Positions 24,001 through 36,254 of a DNA stretch of 64,000 nt are shown in pieces. The notes under the pieces were generated by a model. The model ran no database searches. It was not told the origin of the DNA and worked only from the letters and a program-made list of their open reading frames with translations. How positions within the stretch are numbered: position 1 is the stretch's first letter; each line of letters starts with the position of its first letter. The position numbers and the translations under genes are program-made. Source of the stretch: Synechococcus sp. PCC 6312 (GTDB lineage: Bacteria > Cyanobacteriota > Cyanobacteriia > Thermosynechococcales > Thermosynechococcaceae). The DNA is taken from the NCBI RefSeq assembly GCF_000316685.1, contig NC_019680.1, positions 1,675,501 to 1,739,500 on the forward strand, in the 5' to 3' direction.

Positions 24001-27000
24001 GTTAAATCTGCGCCCTTTAATTGCACAGACTGTGAGGCAAATCCAGTTGCGCTACCCAGGAGTAAGTAAGCTGTCCCGACCAGATCCCCTGGAGAACTGG
24101 CATAACTGGGAGAGCCTACTACTACATCGGCAAAGCCATCGCCATTGACATCTCCCACCGTAGTCACTTGGGAGCCAAATTCCGGTTGATAAACTAGTCG
24201 TTGGGAATGAGAAACAACGAAGTTTCCAGGTACTGTGGCATCAATCCAAACTTGATTGAGTTGATTTTGGAAGGCTGAAATGCCAGGAACACCACCTGCT
24301 CTAAAACTTAGTTGAGTTGGCGTATCCCAGTTAACCCCATCAGCGGAAGAAGAGCTATAGACAGTCTCGTTATTGGCCCAAGTCATGTAAAGGCGTTGAT
24401 TAGACAAAACTGTTGTCGAAATACCATACTCCGTAGAGGCACCGTTGCCAAAAGTTAGATTACTAATCAGCTGAGGGCTACTCCAACTATTTGTACCCTG
24501 ATTATAGGTAGAGTAGAAAAATCCTTCTTGGCCAGAACCATACCAATAAGCAAAAAGGGTATTGTTGAAAACAGCTACAGTTGGTACATTTGATAAGCCA
24601 AAGGTACCCACCCCAGGAATAGGTGCTTGAGCAGACCAGTTTTGCGCGTCAGAGGAGAAGGCGTAATAAAGGTTTGAGTCGCTTCTAAAGCCCTTCCAAA
24701 CAGCAAAAAGGGTATTATTATATACTGTTAGCGAAAGTCCACTACTTGTTCCAAAGTCAAGGTTTGCTTTGAATTGAGGATTCCAACCAAAGCCAGCGCC
24801 ACCGTATGTGGAATAGAATAGTCCATCGTCGTTGATACCATACCAAAAGGCAAGAAGGTCGTTATTAAAGACAACTAATGCGGGTGCAGCTTTGGAACTG
24901 CCACCAACTTGCTGACGACCAGACCAATTTACACCATCATTCGAAACACTGTACTCAACTTGACCATTGTTGGAAAATGTACCACTGCCATCTGCACTTA
25001 ACCAGACCGAAAAAAGCCGGCCATTATGCTCAACTGTACTCAGGCCAAAGCCACCATTAAATAGGTACTGAATGTTGCCATTAACACCCGTATCTACTTG
25101 GCTAGACCAGGCCAGGCCAGAGGAATTGGGCGTAAAACTATTGGTAGCCCCATTCACCGTACTATTGGCAGTAATTGCTGTACCACTTTCAAGCTGATTG
25201 GTAATATCAGTGTTGCCAAAAATAACAAAGGCTGCCCCCAGATTGCCATTGGCATTGCCATTCCCCAGGACTAGATCATCAATTCCATCTCCATTTATAT
25301 CCCCAGCGGCATTAAGACTGGTGTAAGTATTAGTGTTGAGCTTGTAGAAGTTTCCAAGCGTACCTGCACTATTCCCAAAGCTCACATAGGTGTTGCCATT
25401 ACTTAAGCCGACAATATCGGCATAGCCATCGGCATTCAAGTCGCCTGCTTTAGTCAACTTAGAAAAAGATTGTTGAGAAAGGAATGAGGATGCACCCCCC
25501 AAATTAAAGCTTTGAGCGGCACTTAAACTTGTATTTCCTAATGCTAGAGAAATAATTTGGGAGGAATAGTCCTGAGAAGTAGCGATTAAAGACGCAGTAT
25601 TATTCCCAGCAACCGCTGATTGAATGGCTGTTACATTGCCATTATCACCCACGGCCCAGAGAACATAGGGTTGGGAATTCAGAGTTGTCATGCCTGGGAG
25701 GCCAACAGGAGCAGTATTACTAAACAGTGAGGAATTGGGTTGTAGAACGGGAGTTGTCCAGTTGGAACCATCTGTGGAAGAGGCTGTGTATAGGTTTTGA
25801 TAATAGTCAACCCAAGAGGCGTAAAGTATCCCATTGACTTCTGTAAAGCTGATGCCACCTGTCTCAATAACGTTGCCAAAGTATTCAAGGTTGGCTCGCT
25901 GTTCACCCGACCAGGATGAGGATGCTTCATCCCAAACAGCATAGTGAAATCCATTATTCGTATCTGCATACCAGTAAGCAAAAAGCTGGTTATTATACGA
26001 AACTAGATTGGGAATGCTGTTGTAATAGATTGGTGTACCAGGAAATTGAATTTGATCGACCCAATTCTGGCCATCTTGGGAATAGGAATACCAGATGCTC
26101 TGATCGCCCTTTTCACCTTTCCATATGGCAAAGAGAGTTGAATTAAATGCAGCAACGCTAACACCACTAGATGTTGCCATGGCTAAATTTGCTTTAGCTT
26201 GCTCAGTCCACACCCCAGAACCATAATAAACCGAGTAAAAGAGGCCATCGTTACCACTACCGTACCAATAAGCCCAAATACGACCTTCAAATGACACTAA
26301 ACCAGGTGTTGTATTGGTCGATCCATAGCTAATAGTGGCCGGTTGAGACCAATTGATACCGTCAGTTGATTCGCTATAGTAGAGGTTCCCAAAACCAGTG
26401 TTTTCCCCAACCCAAACGCTAAGTTGTGTATTGCCATCCTCGCGCTCAATAACGCCAATATTGCCATTAACGATAGAGGCTTGAACGGCACTAGTTTGAG
26501 TCAGCAGAGCATCAGCCAGGCCATCCCCATTAAAGTCACCAATGGCATGGGCCTGATTCAGGGTTGTTCCCGAGATTGGAGTGATCTGGAGATTGGATGT
26601 ATTCAGGGATTCATCTAGGACCGTCTGTGTACCACCGCCAAGCACTACCGTTGCAGATTGGTTCGTGAGAGAGAGGAGAGTATCAGCATAGCCATCCCCA
26701 TTGATATCCCCTAAGTTCGCCACCCCATTGCCGCTGCCTGATTGATCGAGGAAAATCCCTTGGTCATTGGCTAAGTTGGTGAGCTTCAGGTTGCCGTCAT
26801 TACTGAGCCACTGATGCCCAAAAACCCCATAAAGTTTTCCTCCATAGGGGGCACTCAGCAGTAAATCTTCAATGCCATCCCCATTGATGTCTACCCCTGA
26901 CGAAACAGCGGCGGCGGCTAGATTTCCAGAAATACCACCATTGAGATTTAGGGCTGCGGTGGTTGCTCCCGGTTGAAAGCTGAAGTATTTGGGACTGCTG

Positions 27001-30000
27001 CTGGGAAAAATTGAATCTTGCCCAAACAAAATATGCGCTTCACCGGTACTGTAGGTAGCATTGGGAGCACCCACTAATAAATCGTCAATGCCATCCCCAT
27101 TAACATCCCCCACTAGACTGAGGGTTTTACCGGCCTGGGCAAAGGTATCACTGCCCCCGACCACTAAGTTGGCCTGTTGGGTGAGGACATATTGCTGCTG
27201 AAAACTAGAGCCTTGGGCCTGGCCAGACAAAACTAAAGTAATTCCAGTTTCGTTATTACCTGCCGGTGCGCCGACCACCACATCATCAAAGCCATCGCCA
27301 TTGAGATCACCCCCAGTCCCGACCGCAAAACCCGTCTGCATATCAGTCAGCAACATCGGCGAGCCATCAAGAATGACCCCATTTGTCCCATTCAGTTCCG
27401 TTTCCGTGAGATTGTTGGGAACTACACTGCTCCCAAATAGAATATAAGCCCGCCCTGTATTGGCATTTGCCGAGTAGCTATAGCCTCTGCCAGTATTGGC
27501 AATCGTGGTTAAGAGTTTGGAGTAGGCCGTGTACTGGGATTTAGTTGCATTTTGATTAAACCCATCTCCTGAAAACTCGACGGTTTGGCGGTAGTGGGGC
27601 GCGCCAATGACAATATCAGCATAGCTATCTCCATTGACAGAATTGCTTTTACCTTGAGTGCCTCGGGAGACCGCGACTGAAAACCCCACCTGACTTGTCC
27701 AAGTTACAGTCTGAATGTATTGGTCGATGTAGGTTCCTGATGTCCCTTGAAGCAGGAGGTTGCTGCTATTGAGGTTGACCGTTGGCGTATTAAAGAAATT
27801 ATTACCGCCCAAAACTAAGTAAGCCGCCCCAACCTGTTGTCCGCCATAGCTGGCATAGGGTGCGCCCACAACAATATCGGCAATGCCATCCCCATTAACA
27901 TCCCCCGTGGCAATCGCAAACCCGGCCTGGCTACCTGTTGTGCCCAGAAGTGTCACTCCAGGGTTATTGATCAGGTCAATGGTGTTATTGGGAGTCAGTG
28001 TTGCCCCAGAAAGAATATAAACCTTACCGGCCTGGTTGTTGGCCTGGGATGCGCCAATAATTAAATCTTCAATACCATCCCCGTTGACATCACCGACAGC
28101 GAGCACATTGCCTGTTTGCGGATGACTCGAATCACTCCTATCGCCTTTGATCAAGATGCCGTCAGTTGGGGGAGTGGTGGAGAGGGTTTCGGTGGCGAGT
28201 AAATCCAAAATGTCATTGCTGCCCGCAGGAAGTACCCAAATCGCTCCCTCTCCAGCATTACCACTGGGCATGGTGACCGCTAAAGCAACTTGATTGTTAA
28301 GAAAATTCCCTGCCGCAACGGCTAATCCGGCACTATCTGGCGTGTTTAAGATCACACCACTATCTACTTGGGCAAGGGCCGTGACTTCATTTTCGAGAAT
28401 GCCGCCAATCGCAACTAGTTCTTGGCCGGCGGTTGTGGCCTGGGCGATTGAACTGACAGGATTAGGAATGACGGTGGTGTTAACGGGAGTTGAAGTTTGT
28501 TGGCCTCCGGTGCTACTGACAGTGGTAAATGTAACTTCAACTTCACTACCAAGAGCCAAATTACTTTGGAAGTACAAATCCAGAGTTGTGCCATTGGATA
28601 TGACGGTGTAGGCAAAGTTGCTACTAGGATTAATTGGGTTGAGGAGTTGCCCATTAGCTACTACTCCAACCAGGCCCTGACTTGTCGCCGTCACATCTCC
28701 TACTGTCCAAGCCTGGGTTGCGGCTGCATTTTGAATTTCAATCCCAGTAATCGTCACGCCGGGTGCAACAATGCTGGGATTCAGTACAACTTGAATATGG
28801 GTATCAATCACCCCATCAGGACGCAATTGGTTGGGGTTAGTGGAGGTAATATCGACCGCGGGCGAGCGTTCTAAAAGTGGATTTGTGGCCTCAACGGCGG
28901 CCTGGGCTGTAAATTGAATTGGGCTACTCCAGGCCTGAGTAGTCGGATCATAAACACTGTAAAAGGTGGCATCTTCGGCAGAGTTGGGATTGTTGTAGCG
29001 ATTCGCGAAGTGCTCGGTAATTTGCCCCAGGCTATTGAATCCTAAACTACTAACTTGCCCTTGACTATTGAGGCTGCCGGAATTGGTGTTTGGGGTCAGA
29101 AGAGTGTTGTAGTAGGCGAATTCATCTAACTGGCCTTGGACGTTATAGCCCAGCACCACAGGTACAGCATTGGGAGCAAAGCGGCTTCCTGTTTGTTGAG
29201 CGACTAATTCCCCATTGACATAGAGAGAAGCCACTTGGGTACTCGAGTTATAAGTAGCAGCAACGTAGTACCAGGTATTTGGGTTAAGACTTCCCGAGAC
29301 AGCATCTCCCCCACCCGCATTAAAGACAATGTTGTTATTGTTTCCAGTGCGAATTGACCAGCCGGTGACTTGGGTAAAGCTGAGAGACTCGGTTTGGGTA
29401 GTCGTTGAAGTGTGAGCCACTTCGGCAAAGGGATTTGCAACAAAGGTTGTGCCAAGAATTTGAGTCGCTTCCGGAGGCGCGATCCCTTTTAACTGCTGAT
29501 CCTCAATATTAAGGTTGAGGAGGGGAACCCCAGATAGAGTAACCTTCGTGCCATCAACCAAGGTCACGACTGTTCCTGGTAGCAGCGTATTCAAATCCAA
29601 ATTAAAGGGCGAGAGACCAGCCCCAGCATTGGTAACCGTTATCTCGGTGTTAGCCAGAATCGAAACAGCGTAGGCATAGCCCCAGACTCCATTTTGTTGC
29701 GTGGGGGCCTTGACGATTGTGAGGGGGATGGTTGCCGTGGGCAAAATAGCATCAGGGTTGTAAACCCCTTGATCCACAAGACTTTGACCGGAATTGAAGT
29801 TATCTAGGTTCACCCAAAACTCAACACTAAAATCCCCTAACGAAGACTGACTATCAACTCCAGGCATTAACACATAACCATTGCCGTTGAGGCCGATGCT
29901 GGTGTTAGGATCACCACCGCCATTGGCCGCAATTAAGGCCCCTGGTTGGCCAAAGTTGGCTGATCCCACATAGGCCGCATTCCCTGTTACTCCTCCACTG

Positions 30001-33000
30001 GCCAAATTCAGAGAAACAGTTGCTCCCAGGGGGTCGTCAAAGCGGTAGTAAATATCAGGGCTGTCTTGGAGTACTGAGTAGGCATAGGCAGGGGCTGTTG
30101 TATCACTCCAAAAAATGGCGGGATTGCCTTGAAATTCCCCTACTTCGAGACTGGCAATCGCAGATCCGCTGGCATCACCAACATTGGGAATAACAGTGGG
30201 TGTTGACCAGGCCTGGCTTTGTCCGTTCCAAATGGTTGTGTAAAGGCTCTGAGAGGTATCACCGGTTGCTGGATCAGGTAGGGCTGTATTCACCCATGTA
30301 GCAATCAATTCTCCTGAGGTTGTCCCGGCTCCCAAGGTCACTTTGGTATCTGTACCCACATTGGCAGCCAATAATTGCGGCGAACTCCAGGCCTGGCCAC
30401 TCGGAGCAATTGAGTAGTAGATGTCTGTAGCCAATAGGGCATCTGTAATCTCATCGCCGCTACTGTTGGGATTGAGATCACTGGCATCAGCATGGGCCCA
30501 GACCAACACTCGCACGGGATTGCCCAATTGATCCAAGTAATAGCCAATGGCCGGGTCAAAGTTAAAGCCACGACTCCCCTGGCCTGGGACAGGTTCCGGC
30601 GCACTCCAATCGGTTCCCGAAAGGACAGCGGTTTGCAGACGGGTGATGACAGCTTTGTTTTTGCTTTGATTCGTCAGGGGGGTAATATTGTCAATCCCAT
30701 CCGCCACCCAGGCCATGGTCGTGGCTGTTTGGAGAGTTTGATTAACAGGATAGGTAATCGAACTAATACTGGGGGGGCCGTCATTGACGAGATTAATTAG
30801 TTCTGTGGCAATGGGTTGGGCGGTTGCCGTTGCGCCTGTTCCGCCGCCGCCATTCTGACTGAAATCGAGGCTAATACCACTGGACTTGTATCCCTGCCCA
30901 CCGTTGAGAATCGTAATGTCAGTAATTTCCCCCTGAGTCACGCTAACAGATAGCAAAGCTGCTTCGGTACTCTCTCCTTTGGGCGTTATAACAAAGTAAC
31001 CCGATTTTCCGCCTAAGTAGTTCGTTCCTTTTTGGGTGATGTTGGCCTGGGTAATTTGTCCATTAGCATCTAATGTTACAGTAGCCGCTGCCCCAGTCCC
31101 GCCACTCAGGCCAAAGTCCAAATTTAGGGGCCGATTGCTATATCCACTCCCTTGATCTACGACCGTTACGTTGGTGATTGTGCCTTGGCTGACATAGACA
31201 GTCATTAAGGCATCATCGTTTGTACTACTCCCTGGTACATAGGTTTGAAAACTCCCACTCAGCCCATTGAGATAGCTGGAGCCACCTGTAGCTAGGTTGA
31301 TATAGCCAATTTGGGCAGTTGTGGTTGTCGTAATTCCCCCACTCGTGGTTCCAGATGCCTGTTGACTGATGGATTGCGAGAGGGGAGTTTGGTAGTGGTT
31401 GGCCCGGCCTGTGTAGGGGTTGTAGCCAACCGTTACTGTTCCTGGATTGGTGTCAGTGGTCTGACTGTTATTAGCGGCAGTGGCTAGAGATTGAGTACCG
31501 GCATCGCTAGAATCGGGGGTGTTGACGAGTGTACCACTGATACCCCAGTTGTAACTCCAGGTAAAGAACCCTGCTTGCAGATTGGCATTAATCCCGGCTT
31601 GTCAAGGAATTGTAAATGCCAGGTCAGGTTCTACTTCTAGCTCAAAGGTTAATCCCGCACTGGCTTGGGCCTGGGCCGTAAAAGTTTGATTAAGAATCCC
31701 TCAGGTTCCAGATAGCTTAACCGTCAGGGGCAGCCCAAACCCAAAGCCAAACTTCCCATAGTCACTTTCTGTGGGCCAAGGCCAGGGGGGCATAGTGATA
31801 TCCCAGGCCGAGATAATAATTGGAGCAGATGTTCCAAGACCAACTAGGGTTTGAACAATCGAGCCAGCTGCCCCAGCCGTCCCTTCATTTTTATCGTTAG
31901 CTGCGGGATATAGAAATGAAACGGCTGTGCCAAACTCACCAATACCCGTTAACCAACCTGGCTGATTCAAAATAAATGGAGCTTTCGTGCCAGCATTAGG
32001 TTGAGTGAACGTATAGCCTACTTCTAAGCCGAAGTCAAAGTCTGCTTCTGCCCGAAACTGCCCAATGCTGAAAGTCTTTGTGCCCAGATTCAGTTTATAT
32101 TGCTTAAACAGTTGTAAACCAAGCTCAAACGACCGTTGCAGACCCACGAGAGTTCCGGTGCTTGGACTATAATTAACCTGTCCCCCTGAATCGATTTGAA
32201 CTGCATTAACCCCCCATCCGCCAATGGAAAATAAGCTACCACTGCGAACACTAGATGAAGGCGAGACTCCACTGGCAGCAGCTTTAATGCCATCTGATTT
32301 GGTGTAGTCGGAAATATCCAGAGCTAATTTTGCTTTCAGGGCCTGGTGATTACCAGTCATGCCCAGATTCCCTGTTAATTGCAGGCCAAGATTACTGGTA
32401 TCACTCATCCACGGCACACCAATCCGGCCATCCACATTTTTATTTGGCGCACCGAAGTTAAGGTTAAAACCCCGTGTTACCCCGGCCGGGAAAGAGTTTT
32501 CGACAATGGGCTGACTTGGTTGGGATGGAGAACCGCCCGGTGTTATGCCTTGGGCCCCAGGCCCCAATGGATAATAGGTGGCTGTGTTGCCTGGATTCTC
32601 ATTGAAGGTTAGGTTAACACTTTGCCCGTTAAAAATCTGGAGACTGGGCTGCCCCTGATTCAGGTTGACGGAAAGATAGGTATGGTAAAGATCGGTGTCA
32701 TCCCGATTGGATTGAGCCGCATCTAGTCCCATTTGGGCAGGATTGATCGTGTACTGTGGGTCACGGGGATCAATCACCAGAGATTTCTGATAGACCACAT
32801 CCAGGAGTCCATCCTGAAGTAAAGCCGCATCGATGTTCTGATCTGCTACCCCGTCATGGGTTAATTGAACCGCATCTGACCACTCCAACTTGCCTGTGGC
32901 ATTGTAGCGCCCCACAGCAGCATAGACTTCCTTAGAGTTGCCAAGCCCTTGCTCCCAAAACGCAACCAGGCCTGGGGCGTATTCAATGTTTCCGCCTTCT

Positions 33001-33197
33001 AGGTAAGGGTAAAGGTCTCCGGCAATCAGCTTTAGGTTGGAGCCGCCCAGGGCGTTACTGATGGGGCTGGCCTGATCCCATGTCCCTGAATTTTTGTCAT
33101 AGATGGCATGGATTAACTGCCCGTTATTTTCCCAAACAATATGTTCGATACCTGCCACATCTACCGCAGTTGCTGCGAAGGAAGCGTAGGGATTCAT
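21018..33197 (-). pseudogene. Giant FG-GAP/LamG/Calx-beta/RTX/DUF4114 exoprotein, split by two TGA codons
   Basis: One frame of 4,059 codons runs from ATG 33197 to the stop at 21018, interrupted only by TGA at 31701-31703 (after KLSGT) and 31602-31604 (after LAFTIP). TGG in both places would give GTWGILNQTF and IPWQAGINAN. The N-terminal 500 codons form a beta-rich domain. A LamG-like domain lies at about codons 1070-1380, FG-GAP/VCBS repeats with DVNGDGIDDLLVGAP-type calcium loops at about 1690-2240 and in later blocks, and sialidase-like WS-P repeats between them. RTX nonapeptides (GDDTLLG type) lie near 3270-3340, a Calx-beta domain near 3500-3576 and a DUF4114 end (GGGDRDYNDMVLQ). There is no Sec signal. 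Such proteins are exported by type I systems and act at the surface. The long downstream frame (3,395 codons) is intact, so the stops are recent or read through. Confidence 0.85.
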
Positions 33198-33385
33198 GGG
33201 AACAATAAACCTTGATTGAAAAAACCTTTATTTTTTTTTAGCACATCCCCTGCAAAACAAAGGTAGCTATGGAAACATAAATTGCGAGCGAGGAAATTCA
33301 TCTGAACATAGACCTAATATCTGCAAATTTTGCTGAGGGTAAAATGGAATAGTATTTTATTTGTTCTCCCCTATCGCCAGTCATT

Positions 33386-36208
33386 ATGAGCCAGAGTCTT
33401 GAAATTACCGGAAAACTGACATCTACTTGGTTTGTCCAGGAGGGCTTTGCTGCGATCTTTTCCGTTCAATCTCAGCATTCAAGACAACAGCCCCTCTTTA
33501 TCATGCCTCAAGGCTCAATCATTTTTGGCTTGCCCGTGTGTGAGGAATTATGCGTCCGGGCCAGAGCCATTGGTAGCAGCAGGGTTACTCCCATAAATTT
33601 TGCCGAAGCAGATCCGTCTCTGGGAATTTTGCCAAAGCCGAGGCAGCAGTGGTTGGAAGTTCTCGCCCAGCAAATGTATGTTCGTCCAGAACTTGTCCAC
33701 CCTCATCCTTCCGGTTATGCCTTTGCACCCCAATTACCAATTGAACTAGGGCCTGGAGAGGTTTTCCGGCTTCCCCTAGAATCCTGTTATTGGGTTATGG
33801 TGCTGGCTGGGGAGGTATATTTTCAAGGCAATGTTCAAATCCCGGCCGGGAGCCTCTTCCCCCTCACTATGTACTCTTGGGTGTTAGCCAAAACAGCAGC
33901 AACCTTGACTTTGGAACCTTTTTTAGAATATCCACATCAACTGACTAGCCCTCAAATGACGGGTTGGCATTGGTTTGGGGAACAATACCTGGCCTGGTTA
34001 ATTGCTGCTGTTCAAGCCCAGACGGTTCAGGAGTTTGCCAAAATCGCAACTTACGAAACCAACCATCGCCAAACCCTGGAGAATGCTTATGGTCAATTTG
34101 ACAATGTTTTAGTTAAACGAACCTTAGGTAGCTCCCAGGCCAATCCCCTTAATGTGGCATTACATCGGTTAGGGAAAATTGCTGGTTTAGAGTTTTCAGG
34201 GAATCTTAAACTAGATACGTTCAACCTCAGCTTATCTGACCAGATTCAAGCTATTGCCCGTGCTTCCCGAATTCGAGTCCGACGGGTGCAGTTAGTGGGG
34301 CAGTGGTGGCGACAGGATTCCGGAGTAATGTTGGGGGTTATGGCCGAAACAGGAATTCCGATTGTCCTCACTCCCCAAAATAATCATTCCTATACAGTAT
34401 TTAATTCCGCAACTCAACTTACCTTACCTATCCTTGACTTTAAACCCAGTCAACTCGAACCTTCTGCTTATGTTTTCACCCGTCCTTTAGCACGGCGACT
34501 TCAAGGGGCTTGGAACTTGGTCAGGTTTGCCCTACATCGGCGGTGGCATCTATTGGGGCTGGTGTTGCTAATAGCTTTGGTGATGCAAGTACTTTTAGTC
34601 ATCATCCCCGCCCAGCTTTATCACATTTTGATCGACCAGGCCATTCCCGCAGCCAATTACACACTTTTGACTCAACTGGGAATCGGCCTCTTTGCTTCTG
34701 TAATTGCCGTGGCCTTCTTTCAGTTTTTGCAAGGAATGATCATCCTACAAGTGGAAACATGGGCAGAATTTGACACCCAAGCCGCCGTCTGGGATCGGGT
34801 CTTGGAGTTACCTGCTAACTTTTTTCGCAATTATTCAACTGGGGGACTCACAAACCGTATCTTTAGTGTCACCGAAATGCGTAAGCTCCTGACTGGCTCA
34901 ACTTTACAAGCGGTGATTACCGGATTAGTTTCCTTAGGGAACTTGGGGATGATGTTTTATCTCGACTCAACCCTGACCTGGATCGCCATTGGTTTAATGA
35001 CTGTCATTGTTCTGGTGACCTTTCTCCATGCTTGGTTTATTCTCAATATCTACGAAAAAATGCGGCAATTGACAGGTAATCTCTATGGCATGGTAGTGCA
35101 ACTGATGACAGCAGCAAAGACATTACAGGTCACGGGTGCTGTGCCGCGGGCATTCTTGAATTGGAGCAGCCTTTATAGTCAACAGCAACAATTAACCTTG
35201 GCCAGCCAAACTTGGGGAGATAGCCTGCAATTGTTTAATCAGGGGGCAACTCTCACCAGTACGGCGATTCTTTTTGGGGTGATTGGCTTTACAGTCGAAA
35301 GCGGTGAATTGTCCACGGGGAACTTTGTTGGTTTTAATACGCTTTATACTAATTTTTTCCAAAACGCGACTCATTTTGCTTATGCGTTGATTGGGCTGTT
35401 GCCTGTGGTCAGTTTGTGGCGACAAGTGGAACCGATCTTACAAACGCCCTTGGAAGTCAGTCCTCAGAGTTATGATCCTGGCCAACTTCAGGGTGCAGTT
35501 CAAGTTGTACAGGTCTGTTATCGCTATCAGCCTGATGCTCCATTAACACTGAATCAAATTAACTTGGAAGCTCGGCCGGGAGAATTTATAGCCCTAGTCG
35601 GCCCCTCTGGGTCAGGAAAATCTACTCTATTTCGCTTACTCCTCGGCTTTGATCAACCGGAAACGGGAGGTATTTTCTATGACGGTCAAGAACTGAGCCA
35701 GTTAGATTTACCCTTAGTTCGCCGCCAAATTGGCCTTGTACTTCAACACTCCCGTCTTTTACCAGGTTCGATTTTTGAAAATATTGCCTGTGGGGAAACA
35801 ATTAGTCGTGACCAGGCCTGGGAGGTCTTGGAGCAAGCCAATTTAGCCAAGGAAGTGAGCGAGTTACCAATGCAACTTGAAACCCGAATTAGTGAAGGCG
35901 GTGGAAATTTTTCAGGGGGACAGATTCAACGGCTTTTAATTGCGCGAGCATTAGCCCACAACCCGAAAATTCTCCTGTTTGATGAAGCGACAAGCGCCCT
36001 TGATAACCAGACTCAGGCCTTGATTACGGCAACGCTTAACCAACTCCAAATAACACGGATTATTGTTGCCCATCGCCTCAGTACCATTCGCCAAGCCCAG
36101 CGCATTTACGTCCTAGAGCAGGGGCAAATTCTTCAAGTCGGGACATTTGAGGAGTTAGTCTCTCAGCCAGGCCTATTTGCCAACTTAGCCCGCCGTCAAC
36201 TTGTTTAA
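33386..36208 (+). CDS. NHLM-type bacteriocin-system ABC transporter (peptidase-less)
   Basis: In this 940-residue protein the first 350 residues form a soluble region with a cyclic-nucleotide-binding- or cupin-like part (LELGPGEVFRLP; ESCYWVMVLAGEVYFQGNVQIPAGS split over several strands). Transmembrane helices cover about residues 385-680. The ATPase has Walker A GPSGSGKST, signature SGGQIQRLLIARAL and Walker B KILLFDEATSALD. This is the layout of the NHLM_ABC2 transporters that accompany C39-peptidase transporters in cyanobacterial precursor-peptide loci. It is first in the exporter operon, 46 bp before the HlyD-type gene and divergent from the giant exoprotein gene across 188 bp. Confidence 0.88.
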   Translation: MSQSLEITGKLTSTWFVQEGFAAIFSVQSQHSRQQPLFIMPQGSIIFGLPVCEELCVRARAIGSSRVTPINFAEADPSLGILPKPRQQWLEVLAQQMYVRPELVHPHPSGYAFAPQLPIELGPGEVFRLPLESCYWVMVLAGEVYFQGNVQIPAGSLFPLTMYSWVLAKTAATLTLEPFLEYPHQLTSPQMTGWHWFGEQYLAWLIAAVQAQTVQEFAKIATYETNHRQTLENAYGQFDNVLVKRTLGSSQANPLNVALHRLGKIAGLEFSGNLKLDTFNLSLSDQIQAIARASRIRVRRVQLVGQWWRQDSGVMLGVMAETGIPIVLTPQNNHSYTVFNSATQLTLPILDFKPSQLEPSAYVFTRPLARRLQGAWNLVRFALHRRWHLLGLVLLIALVMQVLLVIIPAQLYHILIDQAIPAANYTLLTQLGIGLFASVIAVAFFQFLQGMIILQVETWAEFDTQAAVWDRVLELPANFFRNYSTGGLTNRIFSVTEMRKLLTGSTLQAVITGLVSLGNLGMMFYLDSTLTWIAIGLMTVIVLVTFLHAWFILNIYEKMRQLTGNLYGMVVQLMTAAKTLQVTGAVPRAFLNWSSLYSQQQQLTLASQTWGDSLQLFNQGATLTSTAILFGVIGFTVESGELSTGNFVGFNTLYTNFFQNATHFAYALIGLLPVVSLWRQVEPILQTPLEVSPQSYDPGQLQGAVQVVQVCYRYQPDAPLTLNQINLEARPGEFIALVGPSGSGKSTLFRLLLGFDQPETGGIFYDGQELSQLDLPLVRRQIGLVLQHSRLLPGSIFENIACGETISRDQAWEVLEQANLAKEVSELPMQLETRISEGGGNFSGGQIQRLLIARALAHNPKILLFDEATSALDNQTQALITATLNQLQITRIIVAHRLSTIRQAQRIYVLEQGQILQVGTFEELVSQPGLFANLARRQLV

Positions 36209-36254
36209 GCTTAATTATCCTAGGTTTTAGTTCTCAACACTCTTTATACTCTCT

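Noticed and set aside
21018-33197. UGA recoded as tryptophan (alternative genetic code) to explain the two TGA codons
   Set aside because: Other genes in the window use TGA as their proper stop at expected family ends (for example the HerA-type, PIN toxin and ARPP-1-like genes), so genome-wide recoding is not supported.
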